Below are positions 1-12,329 of a stretch of 64,000 nucleotides of DNA, in pieces; within the stretch, counting starts at the first letter, position 1, and each line of letters begins with the position of its first letter. This DNA comes from Gymnopilus junonius (Eukaryota > Basidiomycota > Agaricomycetes > Agaricales > Galerinaceae): contig JADNYJ010000072.1 in the NCBI GenBank assembly GCA_015501075.1, positions 1 through 64,000 of the forward strand. Direction: 5' to 3'. Both the position numbers and the translations under genes were made by a program. A model generated the notes under the pieces. It was not told the origin of the DNA, did not search any database, and saw nothing but the letters and a program-made list of their open reading frames with translations.

Positions 1-3000
1 ACCCAGTTACCCAGCACAACCGCCAACAGCAGAAGCTCATGACCAGAAGCATGCTCATCAACATCGACATCAGCAGCCCTCCGCAGAGACCCAATACCCC
101 AATCAACAATCCATCTCCAACGTGCATCCTAAGCTTGCTTGCATCCTGCGGCATGAGATCTGAGCACCCAGGACCAGGACCAGGACCAGGACTAGCACGT
201 CAGCCTGAGTCACAATCCCGCAAGCAAAGACTTCGCCACGAGCATGAACACCGTCTGAGCCGAATCCAGCTGCGCAATGGACGTCTTGACCTGCATCCGA
301 CAGCCCACCCACGTTCACGAAGCCACGTAGCCGCGTCCAGGGAACAAGTCGGCGCAGAGGGGCGGTGTTGATAAAGAAAGTTGGGGTGGACGTTTCAATG
401 GAGGTGGATGCGGAAGTGTATAGAGAAATGAATATTCCCCACCCCAATCGCACAGAAGCTTATAGCAGGGCAGTGCAGGGGTCGACTACGACACCGTAAG
501 TTTGGATTAAGGAAGAACAGGAGGATGTAGATGTCCATATGCTACCTGAGTCGGTTTCAACAGAACTGGGGGCCTGTGAGCATGAGGAGGACGTGAGCGG
601 CTGACGCGGACGCTGACGGAGTCGTTGCGTTGAAGGTTCTGGTGGTGTTTGAGTTTAAGTTTGGGATTTGAAGTCTTAGCTTGAGTTATGAGCTGTAAAA
701 GCAATAGTGACAGTGACAGCAGTGACAGTGACAGTAGGGGGGTGTTTGGTTGGAGGGATGTGCAGAGCCAATGAAGGGTGACTGAGATGAGGGAGACGGA
801 GAGCCTGACGCCCAGTGAAAGCAGAGAGTGGCTGTTGGATGCGCGATACTTGAAAGTAAGTGCGTAGCGGCCTTCGCTGACGGAGGTTGATATGTTAATT
901 GATTTATCCTTTGAAAAGCTTGAACGTCCCGAGAACGTTGGACTATACCCCTTCAAATCCTGAGACAACCTACAAGGCTGGCAGGCCACTTGTCTTCGCG
1001 ACTCTCTCTCGCTGTCGTTGTCGTTGTCATTGGAGGTGTCATTGGGGGTGTCGAAAGCATTGGCGTTGGCCAACAATGTTGACCCTCCTCCCTATCCCCC
1101 TTGGTCCAACTTCAAGCCGTAATAGCACCCGCCGTGCACAGGCACAAGCAGCCGCAGCCGCAGCACCCCCTGCCCTCACCCTCACCCTCACTCCCAGTAA
1201 TACCAGCAACCAGCACCAGCAGCGCCATCGCCGCCGCCACCACTACCACCGCCACAGTGACCACCACCACCACCGTCACCACCACCGCGATCTGCACCAC
1301 TGCCCCAAGTGGCAGTACCAGTACCAATACCACTACCAGTGGCAACACCAATAACAGCGCTCAACCACCCGCACACAGTGACACGTTACCCTTCTCCTTC
1401 GGAACCTGGAACACCACCACCCTCCGCCGGCCGAGCTCCAGTAGGGCTTCTAGCAGCATCGTCATCCAACACATGCACGCAAACATGAGCAGCACGAGCC
1501 ATAAGCGTCACATAATGCGAGCTTATAGCATGAGCAATTCGCCACCGCCACCCGCACCCGCACCGCACCCGACCCGCACTCCCCCACCAGTCCGGTCTCG
1601 GTTTGGTTGTCGATAGCTGGCTGCCATGAGCCACCCGCAGAACCCCGATCTGCAACTCCATCGAACACCCTGATCCTAATCTGATCCTGATCCTGATCCT
1701 GACGTTGACGTTGACATTGACGTGTCTTCATGGCTTGAGAGATGCAGAGTATCGGAGAAGGAGAGAGGCATGGAGATGTAAAGTGAGAGGGACACGGGGA
1801 TGTACAGGGAGAGGGACACGGGGATGTAAAGACAGAAGGACACGAATGAAGGACTTCAGTGCTGAAAAAGCAGAAGATGACGCGGAAGACGGTGAACGTT
1901 ATGTAAGGAATTGAGGTTGAAGTTGAAGTTGAAGGGGGATGCTGAGGTTGAAGACGCTGAGGCCGGTGCTGGTACTGAGACTGCTGATGTTGCTGCTCAT
2001 CGTAAACATTCAGATGAGGAAGGCGGAGAACTAGATCCTACCTCCCATCTGGATGAGGGTTGTCGACAACGTACGCGTTTGACTCTTTGACTCTTTGAGG
2101 AGGTGGCAGTGGCAGTGGCGAGTGCATGGGTAACCAGGGTATGGGAAAAGTGCATGCTGGGTCTAGAGTTACGATATATAGCGGGACTCCGTGGCCGTGA
2201 GCGCGATGGTGGTGTAGACCTGGACCTAAGTTAAACAGACGGAGGGCGAAGAGAAGGAGGTGATGATGATGTTCTAGAGCCTAAAGCGGGGGTTGGATGG
2301 ATGTACGCCTGTATGGCTGAGATCTTAGAGCCGCGATAGGTCATATGTAGTGTGGAGTAGGAACCTCGACCTTGTTAAGGATGGCGAAGCTGTTCCTGAT
2401 CCTGTTGGTCCGATGAGTTTGCCTACTAGAGACTAGAGGGTTGAGTTGAATTGGTTTTGGTCTGGAGGGAGAGGGAGAGGGAGAGATGAAGTAAGGGTGT
2501 TGGTGATTAAAATTGAAATTGAAGGATTGATTGAGCATGGATTGAGATTGCCAGAGCGCAGCATGAGGACAGAGCCTCGTGGTCGTGGTCGTGAACCTGG
2601 TAGTGCTTGCAACAATAAATGAAATATTAACACATTATCGTCCACCTCAACATCGATACCGCCTCCTTCCCAGCCCTATACCCACCTAAGTACGGACGCA
2701 AAGATCATCACCAGCATAGACACCATCCGCAACACCATCACCAGGAGCATAGACACCGTCTGCACCACCGTCACCAGCAACAGTATCGCTGCCCGCAGGA
2801 CGAGCAAAATTAGCAGAAGAAATGACATCATGACCCGACAGCGCCCACGACCCCGACACGGCACGACACGACACTATAGGATAGGATACTAGTGGGAATT
2901 CGAGATGTGGTCGGGTTGTCTTGTCGAGTCCAGCACAATGGTGGCAATATCCAACGGCAATGAAACTGAGCTAGGAGACAATGGCCCACAGCTGGTAATA

Positions 3001-3900
3001 CGTATGAAGGAATCGGCTGAGCTGTTATCGATATCAATGAAGCCGGATACAAAGGCAGCAGAGAAGGAGGGAAGAGGGCGCTGGGTATTACGATATTTGA
3101 CTGCATTGACGCGTGTCGATGAACCACGTGGTGAAGGCGAGGGGTGTTCAAATTCGAAGGGCGTCATGATACGGATGGTGTGAATCTGTGATAGACATGA
3201 TGGTACCGACACTGTGCCGCTCTGGCGCAGGTCTCCAGCGCGCGACCTTGAATTCTACCTCGAGCAGGAACACCACCGGTAAGACAGCGGATAAGGATCC
3301 CCCTCCGTGGGAGATGGGAGAGAGGAGGGCGAGGGCGAGGGTGATGAGGAGGGCGAGGGCAAGGGTGATGGTACTGAAGAAGTGGACATGAGGATATTCG
3401 AGATATCTGGATAGCATCCATCGACAGATGACGCTGCCCAAACATCGCCGCAGCTCTAGCTCCTGGGCAGGTATTGAACGCACTCCGTCATCATAGGGAC
3501 CTCTATCTAATGTAGGTGTGCTGAGAGGGCGAGGGTGAGGGCGGAAGACAGCCGCTTTTGCTTGTGAGGTCTTGATGGTCTGCAGACGGCAGTTCCACTA
3601 TGCAACGCAACATAGGCGGAGGTAGTAGGTTGAACAGAAACGCGAGCGAAGTCCGGATAGAGGGTGTACTCGACAACTGAACCCCTTGAAATCGGACGCT
3701 GCTCCAGCTCTTGGGAATAGCACTGCCTTGCGACGTCCCGCTCTTACTCGGTCTTCTGTAGGTCATCCTGATCTCGTTTTCGGCCACGAATTATTTATTT
3801 TTTTAGGCTGTTCTAAGTTCTGATGGGAAGATTCAAGAAAGAGATGATGGATCAGAATCGAGCACAAATCATTATTTTGGAATAAGTACGCACCCAGTTC
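1..3900. other. Low-complexity region, no supported gene
   Basis: This stretch holds Pro/Thr/Ser/His-rich and Gly/Arg-rich reading frames on both strands, caused by short repeated triplets and hexamers such as CAC/ACC runs at 1240-1340 and GAGGGCGAGG-like runs at 3320-3370. No frame shows a recognisable domain, and none is clearly favoured by introns or codon use. The style resembles the Gln/Pro/Ser-rich loci at 47-51 kb and 63-64 kb, so this may be a third decayed member, but I could not align it by eye. The last part (about 3900-4050) resembles the 5' flank of kinase copy B at 10440-10600. Confidence 0.4.
1670..1722. repeat. Tandem hexamer repeat
   Basis: About five consecutive GATCCT-type units run into GACGTT/GACATT units. 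It is a short simple-sequence repeat inside the low-complexity region. Confidence 0.6.
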
Positions 3901-4204
3901 ACCAGCTGCAGCATAATCTACCCATTAAAATGATTTGAGCCTTCCACGAAAAAGATGATAAGATACCGACGGCCAGGCCATTTTTTTGTGCGGACGGAGG
4001 AGGATGGGTATGGGGCCAGAGGCCGCTGTTTGTATGTGCTTGGCTGCGATCTTACGTTTATTGAGTTCTGCCCTTTCACGTTCTTATAACAAAAACTACA
4101 CTTCGAATACCGTTCCAAACGACCATCTCAAAATCACGCTGTAATATTCATGGCCGGGTCTTCGGTTCGGAGATAATAAACGTCGCCCACAAACACGTAC
4201 GGCA

Positions 4205-4259
4205 GATGATGTAATCAGTGTTGTGTGTGTGTTCTCGAGCTCTTTAACCCCCCCCCCCC
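4205..4259 (+). promoter_or_regulatory. Conserved upstream block of kinase copies A, C and D
   Basis: The sequence GATGTAATCAGTGTTGTGTG lies directly upstream of kinase A. Near-identical blocks occur before copy C (12960-12992) and copy D (20101-20130), read as CAGCTGATGTAA then GAGTGTTGTGTGTTCT. Copies B and E carry a different upstream block. Conservation between copies could reflect function or merely recent duplication. In copy A the block is followed by a run of C just before the ATG. Confidence 0.35.
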
Positions 4260-5753
4260 ATGATCCTACTCAAGAGGTTGAGAGCCAGACCCACCCTTGC
4301 TAGTGCCCACTTTCACTTTGGATCTAGTTGTGCTATGAGCGTTGTACCCCGCCAATTCCCCACTACTGGTTTCACCACTGTCCCTGACTCGACAAAACTT
4401 GAGGAAGAGAACTGGGCGTGGTACACGCCGCGATCTTTCTACCCAGTCTCTATCGGAGACATACTTCATTCAAAGTACCAAGTTCTCTTTAAACTCGGTT
4501 ATGGAACCACCGCTACTATTTGGTTGTGCCGAGATCTTCAGTCAGTTCCCTTTTTGAATCTTTTTCGTCCTGAAATGAGCTGAATGTCTCCAGACAGAAT
4601 GAATATGTTTGCATGAAGTCCATGGTCAGCGACTACTCCTCTGTAGAACGCGAGATCAAAGCGTACGAAGTTTTAGGGAAAGTCGGCAAGACTAGCAGGT
4701 TGACCGGAGGGCGGTATGTTAGGCAGGCGTTGGATCACTTTGAACTTCATCATGGCGACTGCAACTACCATTTTCTCATTCACGAGCCTCTCGGAGTTAG
4801 TTTGCAACTCCTTCTTCGCATCTTTAAAGTGGGTTTCCCAATGAACTACGTCAAAGATTTAGCCTCCCAGATGCTTCATGCTTTGGCATTCATCCACAGT
4901 GCCGGGGTCATTCACGCAGGTCGAGCTCATCTAGTCGAGCGTACTTTCTTTCTTTGATTTGACCTTTTGGTGGAAACTCCAGACCTCCAAGCAAACAACA
5001 TTCTTCTTCGCATCCAGGATGAAATCGTCTTCAAAGACGGCGAAGAAGCCGAGATCGAACACTCCAGTGCGAGGAAATTCGTCGGCCAGGGACAGGAGCA
5101 GCGCCAATCTGTGATTTTCGAAACAAGGAGCCATCCCGGATCGCTGCGTCGCTGGATAGGTCTGAAGAGTGGCCCTATTCTATGTGATTTTGGTGAAGCA
5201 CGTACGGGGAAACAGTCGTATACGGAGCTGATCCAGCCCGCTTCCTATCGAGCTCCGGAAGTGTTCCTCCACTTGCCGTGGGGTCCAGCTGTGGATATTT
5301 GGAGTTTTGGATGCATGGTTCGTGTAAATTGCTCTTGTCCCCTGACTTTTATTTGTTCATTATGTAATATAGATATGGGATTTCCTGCTGGACCAGAACC
5401 TCTTTCCTCGACCAAGTGGGCTAGATACCCACACTGCTGACCAAAACCAGCTCGCGCGGATGGTCGCCCTGCTTGGACCTCCCCCCGAGGCGCTTTTAGT
5501 CGACTCGGGTCCCCGCGCTCTAGAGTTTTTCAACGAGGACGGGTCTCCCAAAGGGGAAGTTCCTAGTGAGACGCTCGAGTCACTCCTTGCGTCCTCGCTT
5601 GAACAAAGGAACAAGACGCTAACAGCGGAGGAGTCGGCTGCGTTCCTTGCGTTTCTGAGACGCGCGTTGACGTGGACGGAAGACGGGCGTGTTTCCGCTG
5701 AGGAGCTGCTTGAGGATCCGTGGATTGGGGATTTGTCGGAGAAATGGCGATAA
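4260..5753 (+). CDS. SRPK-like protein kinase, copy A (intact)
   Basis: Four exons at 4260-4540, 4594-4919, 4983-5317 and 5373-5753, joined by GT-AG introns, give an open frame of 440 codons plus stop. The N-terminus is basic and hydroxylated, resembling a mitochondrial presequence, and is followed by the WYTPRSFYPVSIGDILHSKY block usual in SRPK-type kinases. Kinase signatures follow: the glycine loop LGYGTTATIW, an ATP-binding lysine in YVCMKSM, the catalytic loop HADLQANNIL, CDFGEA, the YRAPEV segment and VDIWSFGCM. The catalytic aspartate and the DFG aspartate are present, but Gln replaces the usual Lys of DLKxxN. As I recall, such a Gln is common in fungal SRPK-like proteins. The substrate is unknown. 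The upstream flank and the 3' flank resemble those of copy B, so the gene belongs to a tandem array. Confidence 0.88.
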
Positions 5754-6567
5754 TCTGTAATATCATATATGTAACCTAGAGTGTAACTTATGATTTTATA
5801 TCATATCTATGTACTCTATTCTATATCCCCATACCTCAGTCTGCGCAACGAGTTATTGGAATTTGGGAGGGGAAATGTGTAGGATAACCTGTAGGTCTCT
5901 TAAACGTTCTATAACTGGGGGATGCACGTATGAGCTGTATGCGGGGCATATTTTGATTTTGATACCTCATCCTAACTTCCTCACTCTCGATCGCGAGTTC
6001 AATGAGGTAGATAGGGTGTCTAAATCATATACTCTATGTAAAGGGTAGAATTTCAAAATTCAATACATACCCCACCCGGACCTGGGTCTGAGATGAAATA
6101 AGGTCGATGCTTGTGGACCTTTTTTTCTAGCTTGTATTTCAAATTTGATAAATTGCTCGCTAACGACTAGCTACAGTCAGCCTGACAGGTATTCCAGTAG
6201 GCCCGCCAAGCATATTCGGAATCGCATCATGGGGCAAAGTCAATGACAATTGAAGCAAACGCTCGGCAATGGCCAAATTCAATGGCTATGCCTTTGATGC
6301 ATTGCCATTGTCAGAATTCAAAAGAATTTACTGAACAACAGTGATCAAATTTTGAGCTGATGGGGACTGGACTGGACTCACTGGGCACAGCGAAAAAGAC
6401 TGAGCGCTCAGCGATATAATTATCGCCTCTTGAGTTAAATCTGATCACGAATTCATTATCTTTGGCAGTCGGTCCTAAGTAACACGAAGAAAGAGACGAG
6501 TAATGAGACAGAATCAAGCATTAGTCTGAATTCTAAGGCTATGGATTTGAAATACACACCAAGTCCA
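5754..6567. other. 3' flank of kinase A and spacer
   Basis: The first 280 bases resemble the 3' flanks of copies B and C (shared GGGAGGGGAAATGTGTAGGA-like and CTCATCCTAACTTCC-like stretches). No gene is supported in the remainder up to the hAT insertion. Confidence 0.5.
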
Positions 6568-6575
6568 TCGATATC
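6568..6575. repeat. hAT target-site duplication, left (TCGATATC)
   Basis: An 8-bp direct repeat identical to 10422-10429. Eight bases is the standard length for hAT insertions. Confidence 0.9.
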
Positions 6576-9500
6576 TAGTGATGTTCGGGCTTGGCTTTGG
6601 CTCGAAGCCCCGGCTTTGGCCTGGCTTTCAATGGCTCAGGCTTGACAAAATAGAAGCCCGAGCCAAGGTATAAGGCTCAGGGCTGGCTCAGGCTGGGCTT
6701 TGGCTCAAGCCCGGGCTTACATTACAAATTTACATTAGTCGGTACATCGTCGTCATCATCGTCTACAATAATAGAATCCCATGAAAAAATGTCAGTGTCG
6801 TCAATGTCCTCCCACTCATCATCGTCTCTGGGGACACATGGTTCATAATCCTCCAGATCTTCTTCAATCTCCTTCGAAAGAGGGACTTCACGAAACAATA
6901 GGTCAGCCCTGTATATCATTTTCATACATTGCAGGGCTTCCACTATATCTCCTTTCAGTCGATTGCGACGCTTGCTGATGGTAATACCTGCTGATGAGAA
7001 CGCATGCTCACTGGATACTGAGGATGCCATAACAGCGAGATAATCCCGTGCAAGCGATGCCCAAGTTGGATAACGAGGTGCATTAAGCTAGGATACGAAC
7101 ATTCAGTGGAACAGGCAAAAAATATGATCAATATAAGAACTCACCCCCCACCATGAGATAATGTCTACATCATCGTTAACAGCCTCCACAGTCTTGATGT
7201 ATTGCTGGAATTCTGCTGCCCAAGGTTCCGATGTGGGTAGAGGAGTGACATTGTCGTCTTCAGCTTCCGAGTCAGTGTGAAGATTGTTGCGGAGAAGGCT
7301 GCCAAGCTGACTAGGCTTCTTGCGATTGGCAGGGTGAGAAGGTGCAGAAGCCGTCGATGACGACGCATGGAGTCGTTTATATCGTTCCTCAAACTTAAAT
7401 TATGTTAGAGAATTTCAGAAGAATAAAAATAGAAGATGACTACCTTTGTTTTTAAGATGGCGAGGATGTCATCCTCGTCAACTGATGGCCAATACTTCTT
7501 GAAGTGTGACATCTTCATTTTAGGATGTAAAACTAATGCAACATTGAGCGTATATGAGGCTAAAGAGATATCACGAACATACCCATGGCAAAAATATGAG
7601 CATCGGATTCTGCCGTTTTCTCATAGTATTCTTCGAGCTTCTGAACAGCGGCCTGCAAACCTTCTTTGAAAGGTGCATACTTTGCTTTCTTCGCTCGACT
7701 ACTCCAAGCTTGGTGCAGTGCTTCAATGGCTGGAAGCGCATTATGGAGACTTGGCGCTGTTGCAGCCGAAAATGCTTGCTGCGCCTTATCAGCATGCTAT
7801 TGGGTTTGAGTTGTTAGCAGTGAGAAAATTCGTGAGGGCAAGGACATACCGTGAGAAGGTTACAAAAATCTTTGACCCTGTCCCACTCCGGCATCCTTCA
7901 GCGCCAGCGCATCGATCTTCTTGCGTTTCTCGATGTCATCTTCTTTCAAGCCAAGTTCATAGACGAAAGTGTCGATGGCCTAGGTGTTGTTTTTTAATCT
8001 AATTGAACCACAGAAGAGAAAGAGTGACTTACCTCCCTCCGATTATCAGCCCTATTAAGCATCACGTATGTAGGGCCCCATCTGACCTTCATGTCGATGA
8101 GCAACTGGAGAGGGTCGAGGCCCTTTCGTTGCTGGATCTCCTTGAATAATTCCTTCCGTTGCGATGACGAGCGCGCCTGTCATTCTGACATTAGTGATAG
8201 ATCGACAAGATATCAGGGCAAACCCACCTTCACACATATAGCTCTAACTAGTCCTACTTCATCACGTTGAGTTGCGGAAACATCAGGTAGATGTGCTTCT
8301 GGGGCTTCCAGGTCGTAATACTTAGATGAGCTGCGCTTTGAAATCAACGCTTGCGTTGCAAGGTTGATGATATGGGCAAGGCATCTAAAATAGATATGTC
8401 AGGTGCCGATAACAAAGCACATCTCATTGACAACACTCACCTGATATGACGCTTCTTCATGTCAAAGCGTAGGCCAGTCTTCTTGCGGTACCATCGAGCA
8501 AACTCGGTTAGCATTGTCATATTATTGGAAGCATTGTCGCAAGTAATATGGCCAATCTAGGTGGGTATTAGAGCGGGTAGGACATTGAGAAATGAAGACA
8601 GACCTTACGAACAATCTTGAGTCATTCACAAATCTTATAGAGTGCCTGACCGAGATGAACGCCGTTGTGAGACGTGTTCATTCGCACGAAGCCAAAGAGG
8701 GCGTGGCGAGGCTTCCATATCCCGGGTACTTCTTCCTCGATCCACGTACCTGTAGTAGCAAAGTAGCCATCGCCGTTTGATGCCTGCCAGGCATCACAGG
8801 TAAGGCTAATCTCCCCACCAGCGATCTTTGACTATTAAAGCCATTCAGTACCTTTGTATTCAAGAAAAAAGGGTCACATACATTCAATCGCTCACTGAGA
8901 GCCCTCATTTGCTCTTTGAAGGTCTTGAGAATGGCGGCGCGTGTTTGCTTCCGTGAAGGGATTTTGACCTCGCGAGTCGCACGGCCTGCAATCTCAATCA
9001 TCTTCTTGAACGTCGGGTGCTCAAAGGCTTGGACAGGCTGCAAAAAATCGATTAAAAGCAGTATAAGAGAAGATAAAGATGGCTTACCTGGTCAGTTTCA
9101 ATCAGCCATTGAATGGCCGCCTCCTCAAAGACTTTGTCACTGTACGGCTGCGGCTTATCTTCCAGCTTCTGCTTTTGGAAATGTTCATCGACTTCGGTTT
9201 GGTGGAGCGTCTCTTCTAGAAGAGCGGCACGTCGAGCCTTCGAGTCTTCTGGTAACATTGACTCGAAGCCATTCATCTTGCACCATTTCCGATAGACTGC
9301 CTGAAAAATAAGTTTAATGAACATAAAAGCCTGCAAGAGATAGAGAACTTACTGCGTGGGCGGACTGCATGTGCCTTCGGAGGGTTGTGGCATCACTGAC
9401 TAGCAACTTTGTTTGCTTCGAGCAGCCGCCGTCACCGGTACTGAAAGACATTAAAATACATGCTCCGAAGTGGGGTACTTTATCTGAAATAACTTACAAG

Positions 9501-10421
9501 CATGATTCGCAACGTGATTGCCCAGATTTGTGGCCAGGAACGCGGGGCATCGCTTTGAAAAAGTGTTTGACATCCGCAGTCGCATTTCGTTTTTCTTTGG
9601 GCTCGTCTTTATCAGAGTCATCAATATCCATGACATGCACGTCCTTGTGCATCCCATCGTGGTCGCGTGTTGAGTCTGAAGGATAATTAAGGTTAGAATA
9701 ATCAAAGGATCACGTGCACGAAATCGAAAACTCACCTTGATCAGCATGCGATTTTTTCTTGCGCCTCTGCTTTTTCTTTGCCTTCCCTTTACCCGATGGC
9801 TCATCACCTCCAGAAGAGCTGCTTCCTTCGTCGCCTGAGAGGGGATCGGTGGTGGACGGCCGCTTATTCGACGCCGTTGACGAACTTGGCAAACCAACAG
9901 AACTGGCTTCTTGACGTTGATCTGGTTGAATGGGGGGGTCGGCTGCTGCAGAGCGGGGTAGAGATGGTGCATTGGATGATAATGGAGGAGAGGAAGAGGT
10001 GGCAGCGGCAGCAGCAACTGCCTGCTCTGCTGCTTTGCGAGCAGCAGTCTCTGTGGCAAGACGTTGCTGATAAGGAAGGAGGTTCGAGAAATCTCCATTG
10101 GCATCGGCGGATGTCTTTGACGTGGGATTCCGAGGTCGATTAGAGGGCCGAGATGAAGCCATATTTGGCACGACTGTCAATCTCCGAGAAAAATTCATTT
10201 TATTCAAAGAAAAAAAGCAACTGTATAGTTTTACAAAGCCACCAAGCCACCATCAAAAACACCATCAAAAGCCCGGGCTTGAGCCAGGGCTTTGGGCTTT
10301 CAAGTATCAAAGCCTGAGCCGTGAGCCTTGCAAAGCCAGCTTCACGGCTTGGCCTAGGCGCGGCTTTTCCGGGCCGGCTTGGGCGGGCTCAGGGCTTTAG
10401 GCCCGAGCCGGCACATCACTA
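6576..10421 (-). mobile_element. hAT DNA transposon, complete ends
   Basis: The 3846-bp element starts TAGTGATGT-CGGGC and ends with the inverted counterpart GCCCG-ACATCACTA, giving imperfect terminal inverted repeats. It is bracketed by a perfect 8-bp duplication. The outer 150-180 bases at each end consist of repeated GGCTTTGGCTC/GAGCCAAGCC-type words in both orientations, typical of hAT subterminal repeats. A single spliced transposase gene lies on the minus strand. The perfect duplication suggests a fairly recent insertion. It landed between kinase copy A and the 5' flank of copy B, so it is younger than that duplication. Confidence 0.92.
6722..10207 (-). pseudogene. hAT transposase (BED zinc finger, RNase H-like core, dimerisation domain), disabled
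   Basis: Multi-exon gene read leftwards. The first in-frame ATG is at 10207, with a plausible alternative at 10162 (MASSRPSNRP). A Ser/Ala/Lys-rich N-terminus leads to a BED-type zinc finger split by an intron: CESC at about 9500-9511 and RRHMQSAH at about 9361-9384. The core carries LTCDAWQASNGDGYFATTG near 8790 and the ITCDNASNN motif near 8540. The end holds ISWWG (about 7154-7168), RYPTWASLARDYLAV and SSVSSEHAFSSAG, the classic hAT dimerisation region, then an acidic tail. Two lesions are visible: an in-frame TGA at 8622-8624 where CGA is expected, and a one-base frameshift near 7890. The copy is therefore probably not autonomous, although its ends look mobilisable. Confidence 0.88.
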
Positions 10422-10429
10422 TCGATATC
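10422..10429. repeat. hAT target-site duplication, right (TCGATATC)
   Basis: Identical to 6568-6575 and directly abutting the element end CATCACTA. Confidence 0.9.
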
Positions 10430-10599
10430 ATCCGCCCATGGTGCTTTTTCTGCTCCTAAAATGACTGGAGCCCTCCACGGACAAAAGAAGACAAGATACC
10501 GACGACGAGGCCGTTTCTCATGTGGACGGAGGATGGAAGACGCGCTGGATTTTCTCGTCTGAATGCGGATGGATATTGGTGTGGGTGCCGGAGTGCTTG

Positions 10600-10693
10600 T
10601 TTGTGCTTGGCTACAGCTTCAAGCTTCAGCTTCAGGTTTGATCAGATCACTGCTCGGGGTCTCGGGCCGCATCAGTGGTGACTCACTCCCGTC
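10600..10693 (+). promoter_or_regulatory. Upstream block shared by kinase copies B and E
   Basis: The stretch with GCTTGGCTACAGCTTCAAGC and GATCAGATCACTGCTCGGGG runs up to the ATG of copy B and recurs almost unchanged at 22470-22563 before copy E. It differs from the block before copies A, C and D, so the array has two promoter types. Function is inferred only from position. Confidence 0.4.
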
Positions 10694-12329
10694 ATGTTGA
10701 ACTTACTCAGGAGATTCAAGCAGATACCCACTGCCAGTGCCACTACTGCCTACCTTCGTTCATCATCTAGCATCGCGAGTGTTGCACCCCGCCTATTCTC
10801 CACTACTGGTTTCACCACTGTCCCTGACTCAACAAAGCTTGAGGAAGAGAACTGGACACGGTACACGCCGCCATCCTTCTACCCAGTCTCTATCGGAGAC
10901 GTCCTTCATTCCAAGTATCAAGTGCTGTATAAAGCCGGTTATGGCACTACTGCTACTATTTGGATATGCAGGGATCTTCAGTCAGTTCCTTTCTTGAATC
11001 TTCTTTGTACTGACATAAGTAAGCTGAATTGTCTCCCTCCCCTCCAGACGGAATGAATGCGTTTGCATGAAATCCATGGTCAGCAACTACCCCTCAGTGG
11101 AACACGAGATAAAAGTGTATGACGTCCTAAGCACAGCCAGCAAGACTAGCAGGTCACCAGGAAAGAGATTTGTTCGACATGCGTTGGATCACTTTGAACT
11201 GCGTCATGGCGAGTGCGACTACCATTTCCTCATTCACGAGCCTCTCGGAGCCAGTCTGCAATTCTTTCTTGACGAAATTAAAGTAGGCCTCCCAATCGAG
11301 TATGTCAAGGACCTAGCTTCCCAGATGTTGCACGCTCTGGCGTACATCCATAGTGCCGGGGTCATTCACACAGGTCCGTGGGTCTACCATCTGATTGAAC
11401 TGCTCTTTTTCTTTGATTTGATGTGATTTGATTGACCTTTTGGTTGAAATTCCTCTCCAGATCTGCAAGCCAACAGCATCCTCCTTCACGTTCAAGATGA
11501 AATCGTCCTCAAAGACGCCGAGGAGGCCGAAATCGAACATCCCAGTGCTAGGAAATCCATCGGACAAAAACGGGACCACGGACAGGGACAGTCTCAGCCT
11601 CAACCACAGTCTGTGGTTTTCCAGACCACAGAACACCCCAGCCCTCTCGGCCGCTGGATAGGCGGGAAAAGCGGTCCAGTCCTATGTGATTTCGGCGAAG
11701 CACGTATAGGAAAACAATCCTACACAGAACTCATCCAGCCTGCTGCCGATCGAGCGCCGGAAGTTTTCTTGCACATCCCTTGGGGTTCAGCTGTGGATAT
11801 TTGGAGTTTTGGATGCACGGTTCGTTCTTTCGTTCGTTCCGGTTGATCGTTAAAATCCATCGTCAAGTCCATCGTTTATATTACCCTCCTAAACTTTCCC
11901 CTCTTGTTTATTTTTATTTTTATTTTATTTCTTATTTATTTATTCATTCACTCATTGATTTAGATATGGAACTTACTGCTAGGCGAGAATCTCTTTCCCC
12001 GGACATGGGCCTACACCGCGGACAAAGACCAGCTCGCTAGGATGGTCGCCCTCCTCGGCCCTCCCCCCTCCTCATTCCTCGACGTGGGTCCCCGCGCTCT
12101 AGAGTTTTTCAACCAGGACGGGTCTCCCAAGGGGGAAGTTCCTAGTGAGACGCTCGAGTCACTCCTCGCGTCCTCGCTTGAACGAACGAAAAAGACGATG
12201 ACAGCGGAGGAGTCGGCTGCGTTTCTTGCGTTTCTGAGACGCGCGTTGACGTGGACGCCGGAGGGGCGTGTTTCGGCTGAGGAGCTGCTTTGGGATCCGT
12301 GGATTGCGAGTAGAGCAGAGCGCTGGTGA
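10694..12329 (+). CDS. SRPK-like protein kinase, copy B (intact)
   Basis: Exons at 10694-10980, 11048-11373, 11461-11819 and 11964-12329 join in frame to 445 codons plus stop. The leader is rich in Leu, Arg and Ser and contains RLFSTTGFTT, resembling a mitochondrial presequence with an arginine-type cleavage site. The kinase motifs are GYGTTATIW, CVCMKSM, HTDLQANSIL, CDFGEA, DRAPEV and VDIWSFGCT. Compared with copy A, the residue before RAPEV is Asp rather than Tyr, and an extra Gln-rich stretch (GQGQSQPQPQ) lies between the catalytic loop and DFG. Its 3' flank is repeated after copy C, which suggests B and C arose by a direct duplication. The hAT element lies just upstream. Confidence 0.87.

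Noticed and set aside
1101..1616. 171-codon Pro/Thr-rich frame near the left end
   Set aside because: Composition follows simple repeats, the opposite strand is equally open (Val/Gly-rich), and no start context, intron or domain supports it.
6781..6978. Plus-strand frame inside the hAT element
   Set aside because: It is antisense to the conserved C-terminal dimerisation region of the transposase.
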